This document shows positions 23,995-31,847 of a stretch of DNA of 60,410 bases, one piece after another. A program made the translations under genes and the position numbers. The notes beneath the pieces were generated by a model. That model saw nothing but the letters and a program-made list of their open reading frames with translations. It was not told the DNA's origin and made no database searches. The stretch is taken from contig JAUZOA010000023.1 of assembly GCA_030706685.1 (NCBI GenBank), positions 1-60,410 of the forward strand, in the 5' to 3' direction. This stretch comes from Bacteroidota bacterium (GTDB lineage: Bacteria > Bacteroidota > Bacteroidia > Chitinophagales > Chitinophagaceae). How positions within the stretch are numbered: the stretch's first letter is position 1; each line of letters opens with the position of its first letter.

Positions 23995-25104
23995 TTAATT
24001 CACGTCCTTACCATCTTTCAACTTCTGTATCATTCCTTCCACAGCTGTTTTTGCCTGTTGTCCCGGTGCCTGGGGCAGGGCAAGATTAGCGTACTTTAAT
24101 GCATTCTTATAATCACCATTGGCGGAATAGCCCCTTGTCAGTCCCATCAGTGTAGTGAATTGGTTAGGATTTTTCTGGCTATTCAGCTTGAATACTTCCA
24201 ATGCTTCTGCATTTTTTTTCTGTGCCAGTAATTGCCGTCCATACTGATGGATTTGTTGCATATTTCCTAAAGGCAGGGCTTTTTTCATAATAGTATCAGC
24301 TTCGGTGTTTCGTCCGAGTTTGGAAAGAATGTCGGCCTTGGTGGAAAGTGTTACAAAATTCGCCTCACCCACGAATTGATCGCTGATCGCCTGGTCGGCC
24401 CATTTCAAACCTTCTTCCAAATCCGTGTTTTTATCGGCCGTATACCTGGCGGCCTGCTGGTAAGACTGCCATCCGGGGTTAAAGCTTCTTTCACCTCTCA
24501 GCTCTCTCCGGAATGATTCTAATTGCAGCTTGACCAGGTCAACTTCTACTTTAAAAGGTATCATCAGCTTTTCCCAGACCAGGGCCACGGTTGCCGAATT
24601 CTCCGTTTCATTGATGAATTCATATTGCAGCCATTCCACACTTTTATCTGTAGCTACCGGCTTTACTTTTACCCTTAAAGCATCTTCCGCGGGGTTATAA
24701 AAGAAACTGCCCCAGCTGGTGTTGTTCCTGGAAAAAATGAGTGTGCATTCAGTAGGATCATAAGCTATAAAGAACGCATATTTCCCCGCTGATAGTGGTT
24801 GTCCTTCGATCATGACATCGGATGAAAATTCAATAGTGGTATTTTCATTGGCGCCGGCCCGCCAGGGGGCTGCCTTGCTGGTACCAAACCCGAGATCAGT
24901 ATAACCTGCATGAACTAACTGCCCCCATATTTTTCCTTCCCGACCTTTTACACCAGGCCTGTCGTAGTGGATGGTAACATCGGTGATCCCGATTCTTTCG
25001 CCCACCATCGCTTTTTTATTACCGCCATCGGGTGGCAGGGTGAGCTGGGAGAAAGCCGTAATAGTAATGACTGCCAGCAGGCAGCTAAAAACAATTTTTT
25101 TCAT
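23995..25104 (-). CDS. DUF2911 domain protein with TPR-like C-terminus, secreted
   Basis: A 369-aa protein with a signal peptide (MKKIVFSCLLAVITITAFSQ). Residues about 25-190 are a DUF2911 domain: VGERIGITDVTIHYDRPGVKGREGKIWG, PWRAGANENTTIEFS, LSAGKYAFFIAYD and SWGSFFY. Residues about 205-360 are helical with TPR-like pairs (YKNALKYANLALPQAPGQ). The function is unknown; such proteins are widespread in Bacteroidota periplasm. It is monocistronic as far as can be seen. Confidence 0.88.
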   Translation of the reverse strand: MKKIVFSCLLAVITITAFSQLTLPPDGGNKKAMVGERIGITDVTIHYDRPGVKGREGKIWGQLVHAGYTDLGFGTSKAAPWRAGANENTTIEFSSDVMIEGQPLSAGKYAFFIAYDPTECTLIFSRNNTSWGSFFYNPAEDALRVKVKPVATDKSVEWLQYEFINETENSATVALVWEKLMIPFKVEVDLVKLQLESFRRELRGERSFNPGWQSYQQAARYTADKNTDLEEGLKWADQAISDQFVGEANFVTLSTKADILSKLGRNTEADTIMKKALPLGNMQQIHQYGRQLLAQKKNAEALEVFKLNSQKNPNQFTTLMGLTRGYSANGDYKNALKYANLALPQAPGQQAKTAVEGMIQKLKDGKDVN

Positions 25105-25229
25105 ACCAGTAGTTTTAGAATAGAAAGCTAAGCAGAAAACCTGTCATCCAAAATTGATTATTACCAGCGAATGGGAAGACGGATGAATTGTATCAAATAG
25201 GGATATAAGGTGTTAATGTCTTTGTCGGG

Positions 25230-25951
25230 TCTTTTGTCCACAACTGTTCGGAAGATCATAATAAAGAGGAGTAATGAATAAAGGAAAATAAGAAACCCGC
25301 GCATTTATCATTGGCGTACAAGACCGGTGTTGCCATAAGAAAAACAGTTAAAGCTGTTCAGGGATTATTTCCTTTTCATAGCCCACAGTTAAACCCCTGC
25401 TGGCAGACAAGGCAAAACGAATTTTCCCGGATTTTCTTCTCCCCCAAGTGAGTTTTGCAGGACAGGCTAATAACCCCGGTAAAGGTAAACCTGGTGTACT
25501 GATCTATATCTATGACGTATAAAAGAGGGATCAAACACGGATAAAAGACGGATAAAAGACGGATCAAAGACGGACATTCTCCCTCTTTTGTCCCTGTATA
25601 ATCCTATTTTACTGCCTGTATTACTCTTTTTTAATATTATTTATACCCGAAAAAAATCCGGGTGGAACAAGGCTACAAGTCGTTTTTATTAATGCTATCC
25701 ATTCATGGATAGCAGGTCCGGGCGAACACTATTATTGTCTCATCCGGGAAGGGGAATTCGTTATGTAAAAGACTTTATCAAAAAAGCACAAAACCTGTAT
25801 CCGGTTCCTTTCCTACAGCATACAGATGTGCCCTGACCGCAGGGTTTAAACCTGGGCTATGAAAAAAAGAAACTACCCGGTAATCGTTTTAACGATTTCA
25901 GGTATTGGCCTGGAGATGGTAAAAATCTTCCGAACAGTTGTGGTCTTTTGT
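25230..25951. mobile_element. 706-bp transposon-like element with 19-bp perfect TIRs and 8-bp direct repeats
   Basis: The element 25238-25943 is bounded by perfect 19-bp inverted repeats, CCACAACTGTTCGGAAGAT (25238-25256) and its complement (25925-25943). Both ends are immediately flanked by TCTTTTGT (25230-25237 and 25944-25951), an apparent 8-bp target-site duplication. No transposase frame is present; a 63-codon frame at 25376-25567 (-) has no recognisable domain. It is best read as a non-autonomous (MITE-like) element. Removing it with one TCTTTTGT copy restores an ATG start to the gene at its right. The spacer 25105-25229 shows nothing beyond that gene's former 5' end. Confidence 0.85.
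25517..25571. repeat. Five 11-bp tandem repeats inside the 706-bp element
   Basis: Five units of 11 bp: GTATAAAAGAG, GGATCAAACAC, GGATAAAAGAC, GGATAAAAGAC and GGATCAAAGAC, followed by GGAC. The period equals about one helical turn, as in iterons or operator arrays. The complement GTCTTTTATCC resembles the GTCTTTTGTCC found at the element edges and again at 25592-25601. Confidence 0.8.
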
Positions 25952-26604
25952 CCCACCAAAAATGCGGGATACCACTTCTTCTGACAGGGATCTTGTTTTT
26001 ACAGAATGCCGTATCTTGGAAAGCTATGGCATCAGCATCAATTGATAAAATAGTCGGGATATACTACCTGCACAGTGTAAGGGAAACGGCATCCGGTTTT
26101 AAACTCAACGCCGATGGTACTTTCCAGTTCTTTTTTACTTATGGCGCATTGGACAGGTATGGCTCAGGCAACTGGACAATGGAAAAAGATCACGTGATCC
26201 TGCAAAGCAGGCCATGGAGCGGAAAAGATTTTGCATTGATAGACAGCAGTAAGTCGGGCAGTGGTATAACTATCAGGGTAACCGATAAAAATCCCTTCTT
26301 CCCCAAACATGTATTCGCCAGTTTGAAAAACGGTGAAGACGGATCATGGCAGCCTCCCGGTGATGGAGATATGATCCGGTTTCCCGACCAGGAACTAAAT
26401 GTAATTTCCTTAGTGTTTGAATATTGCCCTGAGCGCTTCAGCTTTTTCCCGGTTATAAATAAGGAACATAATTATTTTGAGTTCAGGCTGGAGCCCTGGA
26501 TTATGGAAGTATTCTTCAATAATTTCCCTTTGCAGATAAAGAAGCGCGTATTGATTGGCAAACATCCTTTGCTAACGGGACCGGAATATATCTATGAAAA
26601 ATGA
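25948..26604 (+). CDS. Secreted protein of unknown function, 5' end split by the 706-bp element
   Basis: A 218-codon frame from TTG 25948 whose natural start is missing. The first in-frame ATG is at 26026, after the signal-peptide-like stretch IPLLLTGILFLQNAVSWKA. If the element is removed, the frame joins the ATG at 25216: MSLSGLL fuses in frame to SHQKCGIPLLLTG. The mature part has a lipocalin-like start (KIVGIYYLHSVRETASGFKLNADGTFQFFFTYGALDRYGSGNW) and a C-terminal domain with EYCPERFSFFPVI. It may be inactive, or expressed from a promoter in the element using TTG. I do not recognise its function. Confidence 0.65.
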   Translation: MSHQKCGIPLLLTGILFLQNAVSWKAMASASIDKIVGIYYLHSVRETASGFKLNADGTFQFFFTYGALDRYGSGNWTMEKDHVILQSRPWSGKDFALIDSSKSGSGITIRVTDKNPFFPKHVFASLKNGEDGSWQPPGDGDMIRFPDQELNVISLVFEYCPERFSFFPVINKEHNYFEFRLEPWIMEVFFNNFPLQIKKRVLIGKHPLLTGPEYIYEK

Positions 26605-26653
26605 TGATTGTTCCGGCCGTGTCATCGGTGTTCCATTTTTTTCAAGCAGTTAC

Positions 26654-27088
26654 TCAGGTATCGAAGGAAAGAAAATAAACTTTCCTTTTGTCCTTATCAT
26701 ACCAAAGATAGCGGTAGGTATTTTCTTTTTGCCGGCTGAAGGGTATTGATTTTTTGATAAAGGAAGTATCCCACCATGGTTTGGGCTCAATATTCAACCC
26801 GCCGATAAGCCCTTCCTGTGGCTGGCTCTCGGGTTGCAATTCCAAACTTTCCCTGACCCGGGCAACCGTGCTTTCATTGCATTCAAAGGATATCCAGTAA
26901 GAGGGATCAATACCAGGCTCATCGGGGAAATAATAAAAGTTTTTTACATCAGGAGTGGGCTCAAATTGAAAGAAGCGGGCAAAAATCTTTTGATCTTCTT
27001 TTGATACAGGACGGCCGGAATTATTGCAGGATACAATGATTGACGATAATCCAACAAATAGTATATATGTTTTTATAAAGTTCAGCAT
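26654..27088 (-). CDS. Lipoprotein of unknown function
   Basis: A 144-aa protein with a type II signal peptide ending in SIIVSC (Cys21), followed by NNSGRPVSKEDQ. The mature region is aromatic-rich (FARFFQFEPTPDVKNFYYFPDEPGIDPSYWISFECNE; RYLWYDKDKRKVYFLSFD). No family is recognised. It converges on the split secreted-protein gene; nothing in the context indicates its role. Confidence 0.7.
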   Translation of the reverse strand: MLNFIKTYILFVGLSSIIVSCNNSGRPVSKEDQKIFARFFQFEPTPDVKNFYYFPDEPGIDPSYWISFECNESTVARVRESLELQPESQPQEGLIGGLNIEPKPWWDTSFIKKSIPFSRQKENTYRYLWYDKDKRKVYFLSFDT

Positions 27089-27185
27089 CCTTGCTTGGTT
27101 AGCGACTGACGGAGCTATTACAATGTTGCGTCTTCCCGTTCAATGGTCGCTGTAAAATTAGTATTCAGCCAGGTCACATAAGGCG

Positions 27186-27388
27186 CTATTGCTTTTCTAA
27201 CGAAATTATCTTTTCTATATTTCTTTTCTCTATTTCAGTCAGGCAATTTCCGGCATTGTCACGCCGGGGTTGGTACCAATCCTTTTTGATGAAATGATTA
27301 TATATTTTGACATATTTTGCAAATCTGTGCCCATACCGTGCAAAGATTTCATTTCTCATTATTTGAAGCTCTTCCCGGGAGGCAGCTA
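27186..27388 (-). pseudogene. YARHG domain remnant
   Basis: A minus-strand frame reads REELQIMRNEIFARYGHRFAK and then WYQP, LTEIEKRNIEKI and a TAG at 27186-27188. This is the core of the YARHG domain (here ARYGH), an extracellular domain of unknown function. The frame stays open upstream but overlaps the DUF4287 gene and has no ATG, GTG or TTG before the Met in IMRNEIF (27357-27359). It is therefore a C-terminal fragment or a 57-aa orphan gene. The rest of 27089-27385 shows no gene. Confidence 0.55.
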
Positions 27389-27592
27389 TTCTTTTGATTT
27401 TATATAGTGAGTAGTAAGTGTCCGTGCCCAGTAGCGGGGAACATTGTATTCCGATTGTAAATGGGCCACTACCTCATTCGATTTTTTTTCAGCGGCTTTG
27501 AATTTGTCCAGGATTTTTATCCATTCAGAAATTTTCTTTCCTGTTTTTTCTATTACTTGTTCATCTGTTACATCCCAGTATTCTTTTTTCAT
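27386..27592 (-). CDS. DUF4287-like small protein
   Basis: A 68-aa cytoplasmic protein, MKKEYWDVTDEQVIEKTGKK then SEWIKILDKF, with the pattern T-G-K-x-x-x-E-W and a C-terminal W-A-R-x-L-x-x-H-Y. This is the DUF4287 helix-rich fold seen alone or joined to DUF5655. The function is unknown. The stop overlaps the frame of the YARHG remnant by three bases. Confidence 0.7.
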   Translation of the reverse strand: MKKEYWDVTDEQVIEKTGKKISEWIKILDKFKAAEKKSNEVVAHLQSEYNVPRYWARTLTTHYIKSKE

Positions 27593-27657
27593 GGATAAAA
27601 TAGTTTTTATTCGGGATACAATTTAATCATCCTGTTTTAAAAACAATACAACCCTTA

Positions 27658-27689
27658 ATAAAAATCCCACTTGCTTTGGCAAATGGGAT
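27658..27689 (-). terminator. Rho-independent terminator of gdhA
   Basis: On the minus strand ATCCCATTTGC pairs with GCAAGTGGGAT (10 of 11 pairs) around a four-base loop and is followed by TTTTTATT. It lies 30 bases after the gdhA stop. Confidence 0.8.
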
Positions 27690-27718
27690 ATTCTTTATCG
27701 TGGAAACCAGGAAAGAAT

Positions 27719-29137
27719 CTATGGGAATATTCCCAGCTCTGCATAAGTAGTAGCCACCTTGTTAATGGCGACCACGTATGCGGCTGTACGCATATCAGGG
27801 ATATCCGGGTTGTTCTTCCATTCATTCATGATTTCATGCGTTGCTGTGATCATGGTTTCTTCCAGGCCGCTATATACCAGGTCAACTTCATCGGCGCCAT
27901 GTAAAATATATTCTTTTTCTTTTTCTATCACTTTCTTGCCTGTCAGTCCTTCTATCTGGCCGAGAATATGTGTGTTCATATTCTCATTAAATCTTTTTTC
28001 AAGACGACCATAGCGTACATGGCTCAGGTTCTTCAACCATTCAAAATAAGAAACAGTCACGCCACCCGCATTGAGGTACATATCGGGTACGACGATGATC
28101 CCTTTTTTTGCCAATATCTCATCGGCTTCAGGCGTCAGCGGACCGTTGGCCGCTTCCCCAATCAGTTTTGCTTTTACTCTTGGGGCATTATCTCCATCCA
28201 CTACATTTTCCAATGCAGCAGGTATCAAAATATCACATTCCATTTCCAGTGCATCCATATTTTTTTCAAAATTAGTCGCGCCCGGGAAGTTCAGTATGGA
28301 GCCGCTTTTTTTGCGAAAATTGAATACTTCATCTACATCCATCCCGTTTTTATTGAAGATGGCGCCTTCGTATTCAGCCAGCGCAACGATCTTAGCGCCG
28401 GCATCCTGGAAAAATTTCGCACTATGATAACCGACATTTCCAAGTCCCTGTACAATGATGCTTTTGCCGGTGACACCCGTATTCATGCCGAGCTTTTTCA
28501 TGATATCCGGCATATTGCAAACTTCGCGGATGCCAAAAAAAACTCCCAGGCCTGTTGCTTCCCTGCGCCCGCGGACACCGCCCTGCGATACCGGTTTACC
28601 CGTTACACATCCTGCAGCATCTATTTCACCGGGATGCATGGCTGCATAAGTATCCAGTATCCAGGCCATTTCCCGTTCACCTGTTCCGTAATCCGGGGCT
28701 GGTACATCCGTACCGGGCCCTATAAAATTTTTCTTTATTAATTCAGCAGTATAGCGACGGGTGATTTTTTCCAGTTCATAAGCCGAATATTTTCTTGGAT
28801 TGATCTTGATACCGCCTTTACCTCCTCCAAAAGGGACATTGACAATCGCGCATTTATAAGTCATCAATGCGGCGAGGGCCATTACTTCATCCTGGTTTAC
28901 CTCGGCGGCAAAGCGGATACCTCCTTTGCAGGGAGTCTTGTGCTGGGAATGTTGTACTCTATAAGCTTCAATTACCTCTACCGTCCCGTCATCCCTTTTG
29001 ATAGGAAACCTCATACGATAAACGGCATTACAGGCCTTGATCTGTTCCAGGATACCCGAATCCCATTTGGTAAATTTTGCAGCCTTGTCGAAACTTCGTT
29101 CAACCGCACCAAAAAAACTGTAATTTTTTTCTGACAT
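27719..29137 (-). CDS. gdhA: Glutamate dehydrogenase (Glu/Leu/Phe/Val family)
   Basis: A 472-aa cytoplasmic enzyme interconverting glutamate and 2-oxoglutarate plus ammonia. Visible motifs are KTPCKGGIRFA, VPFGGGKGGI with catalytic Lys107, PAPDYGT (Asp149) and the Rossmann loop GLGNVG (231-236). The family is longer than the minimal 420-aa form because of a C-terminal extension. It is last in a minus-strand run after tdk-ccmBCD and ends at a strong terminator. NAD or NADP preference is not decided here. Confidence 0.93.
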   Translation of the reverse strand: MSEKNYSFFGAVERSFDKAAKFTKWDSGILEQIKACNAVYRMRFPIKRDDGTVEVIEAYRVQHSQHKTPCKGGIRFAAEVNQDEVMALAALMTYKCAIVNVPFGGGKGGIKINPRKYSAYELEKITRRYTAELIKKNFIGPGTDVPAPDYGTGEREMAWILDTYAAMHPGEIDAAGCVTGKPVSQGGVRGRREATGLGVFFGIREVCNMPDIMKKLGMNTGVTGKSIIVQGLGNVGYHSAKFFQDAGAKIVALAEYEGAIFNKNGMDVDEVFNFRKKSGSILNFPGATNFEKNMDALEMECDILIPAALENVVDGDNAPRVKAKLIGEAANGPLTPEADEILAKKGIIVVPDMYLNAGGVTVSYFEWLKNLSHVRYGRLEKRFNENMNTHILGQIEGLTGKKVIEKEKEYILHGADEVDLVYSGLEETMITATHEIMNEWKNNPDIPDMRTAAYVVAINKVATTYAELGIFP

Positions 29138-29178
29138 GTGTTCGAATTTTGTTTAAGCAATCGTTATTGTATAATTGA

Positions 29179-29204
29179 TAGCTAATGGTTATTAGCTGTT
29201 AGCA
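29179..29204. repeat. AGCTAATAGC-family palindrome overlapping the ccmD stop
   Basis: Arms AGCTAAT (29180-29186) and ATTAGCT (29191-29197), then GTTAGC. The last residues of CcmD (NANS) and its TAA stop (29192-29194) are read from this repeat. Confidence 0.65.
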
Positions 29205-29416
29205 TTTTTTTCGAATTTACTGATCTTTCTTTCCAATCTCACCATATATAGTATGAGGCCGGTGAGTATCGTAAGGATAACAGCGATGACAACATAGCTT
29301 CGTTGATTGCTGTACATAAATTTACCTACGGGTTCCGGGTTTCCCCCCTGGGCATCTGTTAGTATGGAAAATCCCAGCAATAAAAGCAGGGTAAAGAAGT
29401 ATTTTATTTTTTTCAT
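29192..29416 (-). CDS. ccmD: CcmD-like membrane protein of heme export
   Basis: A 74-aa protein starting at ATG 29414-29416, which overlaps the ccmC stop by four bases (ATGA). It has a signal/TM segment (MKKIKYFFTLLLLLGFSILT) and a second TM helix, YVVIAVILTILTGLILYMV, followed by the basic RLERKISKFEK tail typical of CcmD. In E. coli CcmD stabilises CcmC-bound heme with CcmE. Its C-terminus is encoded by a dispersed palindrome. Confidence 0.8.
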   Translation of the reverse strand: MKKIKYFFTLLLLLGFSILTDAQGGNPEPVGKFMYSNQRSYVVIAVILTILTGLILYMVRLERKISKFEKNANS

Positions 29417-30105
29417 TGTGACAGCTTTCTTTCTTTCAATATGTTCAAACGTATTTTTAATGTAGTGATCCAAACTCCCAGTAAAGACCAGGCAATAAAA
29501 GCAGGGAGTTCTACCCATCGCATCTCGGGACTAACATCTTTAAAATTCAGGGCTGGATTAGCTTCCTGGCCGGGGTGTAAACTTGGTAATAAACGGGGCA
29601 CAATCCAGATAGTCGGGAATAAAAGCGCATAGGCAAATATGTTATACACAGAACTTATTCTTGCTCTTTTATCCATATCATTGATTGAATCTCTCAATAC
29701 GAGGTAAGCAAAATAGATCAGCAAAGCGATCGCTGTACCGATCAGTTTAGGTTCTCTTGCCACTGCACTGAAAGATTTAAACAACGGGTTATTTGGATCA
29801 GCCCAGGTATAGCTCATCCAGATAGTTCCGGTGCTGTACCCAAGTATGCCGAATACAATACCGCTGGTGACATATTGCCGTGCATAGATATCATATTTCA
29901 GGTCAAACGTTCGCAGGTAGCGTATCGCATTGACGACCGAAACGGTAAATAAAGTCATCATAGCCGCCCACATGCCTACATGAAAGAAAAGATTGCGGCT
30001 GGTTTGCCCAAGCAAAGGAAGATTGGGAATTTTTACAAGAAGCCCGGCCGTAAAAGTATAGATCAGGAGAACAACAGTTAAAATTTTCCACCAGGACTTA
30101 CGCAT
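29413..30105 (-). CDS. ccmC: Cytochrome c biogenesis heme-handling protein CcmC
   Basis: A 230-aa polytopic membrane protein with six hydrophobic helices. It has the CcmC/CcsA features: His in NLFFHVGMW, the tryptophan-rich periplasmic loop GTIWMSYTWADPNN and a second His near PSLHPGQEANPAL. These bind heme for transfer to CcmE. It is coupled to ccmD by ATGA and lies downstream of ccmB, forming a ccmBCD set; other ccm genes are not in the window. Confidence 0.92.
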   Translation of the reverse strand: MRKSWWKILTVVLLIYTFTAGLLVKIPNLPLLGQTSRNLFFHVGMWAAMMTLFTVSVVNAIRYLRTFDLKYDIYARQYVTSGIVFGILGYSTGTIWMSYTWADPNNPLFKSFSAVAREPKLIGTAIALLIYFAYLVLRDSINDMDKRARISSVYNIFAYALLFPTIWIVPRLLPSLHPGQEANPALNFKDVSPEMRWVELPAFIAWSLLGVWITTLKIRLNILKERKLSQ

Positions 30106-30224
30106 AAAGCTCTTATTAGTAACTATAGGATCGCTCGGTTATCATTTCTTTATAGCCAATAAAGTCAGCAAAAATAAGGGAAAAGAAGCAAGTACGAAAT
30201 CAGAAGCACGAGTCACCGGGTAAT

Positions 30225-30317
30225 GTACGAAGTTATATGTACGATGTACGCCTTTTCCGGATAGTTGAAGATTCTTGATTAATCGTACCTGTGTACATCG
30301 TACCCTGTACTTCGTAC
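30225..30317. repeat. Long palindromic element (GTACTTCGTAC family) between ccmB and ccmC
   Basis: GTACGAAG (30225) and GTACGATGTAC (30239-30249) are mirrored by GTACATCGTAC (30293-30303) and CTTCGTAC (30310-30317). The two pairs nest with similar spacing, so the 93-bp unit can fold as one long interrupted hairpin. It lies in the 217-base ccmC-ccmB gap, which has no gene. Confidence 0.75.
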
Positions 30318-30322
30318 ATGCG

Positions 30323-31063
30323 TCAGTCTTTCCAAAGGAAAGGAAACAGGATCACGGCCAGCATAATTATCATACTATCTAATGCAATGAGCAGCCAAAT
30401 GGTGGTGGCCGGGATAGTCAATACCGGGTTAAAGGCAGCATTGGAAAGTTTCATCAGCAATAACAATTGGGGAATAATGAGCGGAAAACCAAGAACGGCC
30501 ATGATAGCCGCATTCTGCTGCGCTTTGGCGGCAATTGCTGCTAAAAAAGTAAAAACAAGGCTAAGGCTCCATCCACCCAGCAATACCAGGCCAATGAATT
30601 GCCCGGCTTTTTGAACTGGATTGCCAAGAAAGAGCGTGAAAAGAAGGAGACTCAGCAGGCTCATCACCAGCATCAGCAAAGAATTAAAAAGCAATTTGGA
30701 GAGGACGAAGTCGGCCGGCGATGCAACCGAATAAAAATAAAGCATCCTTCCTTTACTTTCCTGCAAAAAACTTTTGGCCACAGCATTAATACATATAAAT
30801 AGTTGGATGACCCAGAAAAGGCCGTTCCACACATTATTTTCCGGCTCTTCAATAGCCATGTATAAAACAAAAATAGTGGCACCAATATATAATAGGATAC
30901 CATAAAAGCTATATTGTTGCCTGACCTCAAGCAACAAGTCTTTTTTGAACAGGGTAATTATGTGACGTACTGAAGCGATAAAAACCGGTTTTGCCCGAAA
31001 ATACGATTTTGTGGAGATGTATGAGGTGCGAAATACGCTAGTCCGGGAACGAGAAATCTTCAT
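30323..31063 (-). CDS. ccmB: Heme exporter CcmB
   Basis: A 246-aa ABC-transporter-like membrane subunit with six predicted helices. HIITLFKKDLLLEVRQQYSFYGILLY is the usual CcmB N-terminus; AGQFIGLVLLGGWSLSLVFTFLAAIAAKAQQNAAIMAVLGFPLIIP is the conserved core. About 30 basic residues (MKISRSRTSVFRTSYISTK and onwards) precede this and are unusual; no ATG, GTG or TTG lies between them and the core, so either the extension is translated or a rare start is used. ccmA is not adjacent. Confidence 0.9.
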   Translation of the reverse strand: MKISRSRTSVFRTSYISTKSYFRAKPVFIASVRHIITLFKKDLLLEVRQQYSFYGILLYIGATIFVLYMAIEEPENNVWNGLFWVIQLFICINAVAKSFLQESKGRMLYFYSVASPADFVLSKLLFNSLLMLVMSLLSLLLFTLFLGNPVQKAGQFIGLVLLGGWSLSLVFTFLAAIAAKAQQNAAIMAVLGFPLIIPQLLLLMKLSNAAFNPVLTIPATTIWLLIALDSMIIMLAVILFPFLWKD

Positions 31064-31101
31064 GATTTCGGAGAGGCGTACTTCGTACCCCTTACTTCGG
31101 G

Positions 31102-31671
31102 TTACTGTTTTTCATGATAACAGATCCTGCATCTCGGCTCATAGACGTCGGTAGCGCCAAGCATTACCTGGTCCTCATTGGGTATTTTCCGGTAGGAATA
31201 ATTGGCAATGTTTCCGCATTTTACGCAGATGGCATGGAGTTTCGTAACATAATCCGCTTTAGCCATGATATAAGGCATTTGCCCAAAGGGCTTGCCCAGG
31301 TAGTCCATATCCAGGCCAGCGACGATGACACGGATACCCCGGTAGGCCATCTCATCACAGACATAAGGTAACTGGTCGTCGAAGAACTGGGCTTCATCCA
31401 CGCCGATCACATCTACATCCTGGGCCATCAGCAGTATCTTCTGGGAATTATCGATCGGGGTAGATGGAATGGCATTGGTATCATGCGAAACGATCTTAAT
31501 TTCATCATAGCGGATATCAATAGCAGGCTTAAATATCTCTACTTTTAAATTGGCGATTCTCACCCTTTTCAGCCGGCGGATCAGTTCTTCCGTTTTGCCG
31601 CTGAACATAGAGCCGCAAATGACTTCGATCCATCCCCGCCGCTCACCCCGGATATTAGGTTCAATAAACAT
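31102..31671 (-). CDS. tdk: Thymidine kinase
   Basis: A 189-aa type II thymidine kinase. P-loop GSMFSGKT (20-27), catalytic E93 in DEAQFFD and a structural zinc site formed by CVKCG and CRIC are visible. It salvages thymidine to dTMP with ATP. A GTACTTCGTAC-type repeat (31080-31094) separates it from ccmB downstream. Confidence 0.95.
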   Translation of the reverse strand: MFIEPNIRGERRGWIEVICGSMFSGKTEELIRRLKRVRIANLKVEIFKPAIDIRYDEIKIVSHDTNAIPSTPIDNSQKILLMAQDVDVIGVDEAQFFDDQLPYVCDEMAYRGIRVIVAGLDMDYLGKPFGQMPYIMAKADYVTKLHAICVKCGNIANYSYRKIPNEDQVMLGATDVYEPRCRICYHEKQ

Positions 31672-31847
31672 TGTTAAGATTTGATTTTCCTGAGCTCATA
31701 ATTAATTTATTGGCAAACACTTTGTAATTTTAGAACGCCGGTCACGTTCATTTAAAAGGGCTTGCCGGGTTACAAAGAAAGGGAATTAACGAGTTGATTT
31801 AATTTTCTGGCCGGTCAAATCTGATTTAATCCTTTAATCTGTGATAA

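Noticed and set aside
25376-25567. A 63-codon minus-strand frame inside the 706-bp element as a transposase remnant
   Set aside because: It has no recognisable transposase motif, and its 5' part is read from the 11-bp tandem array. Better treated as non-coding.
27968-28741. A 257-codon plus-strand frame opposite gdhA
   Set aside because: It is a long antisense shadow of the gdhA gene with an implausible His/Ile/Phe-rich composition.
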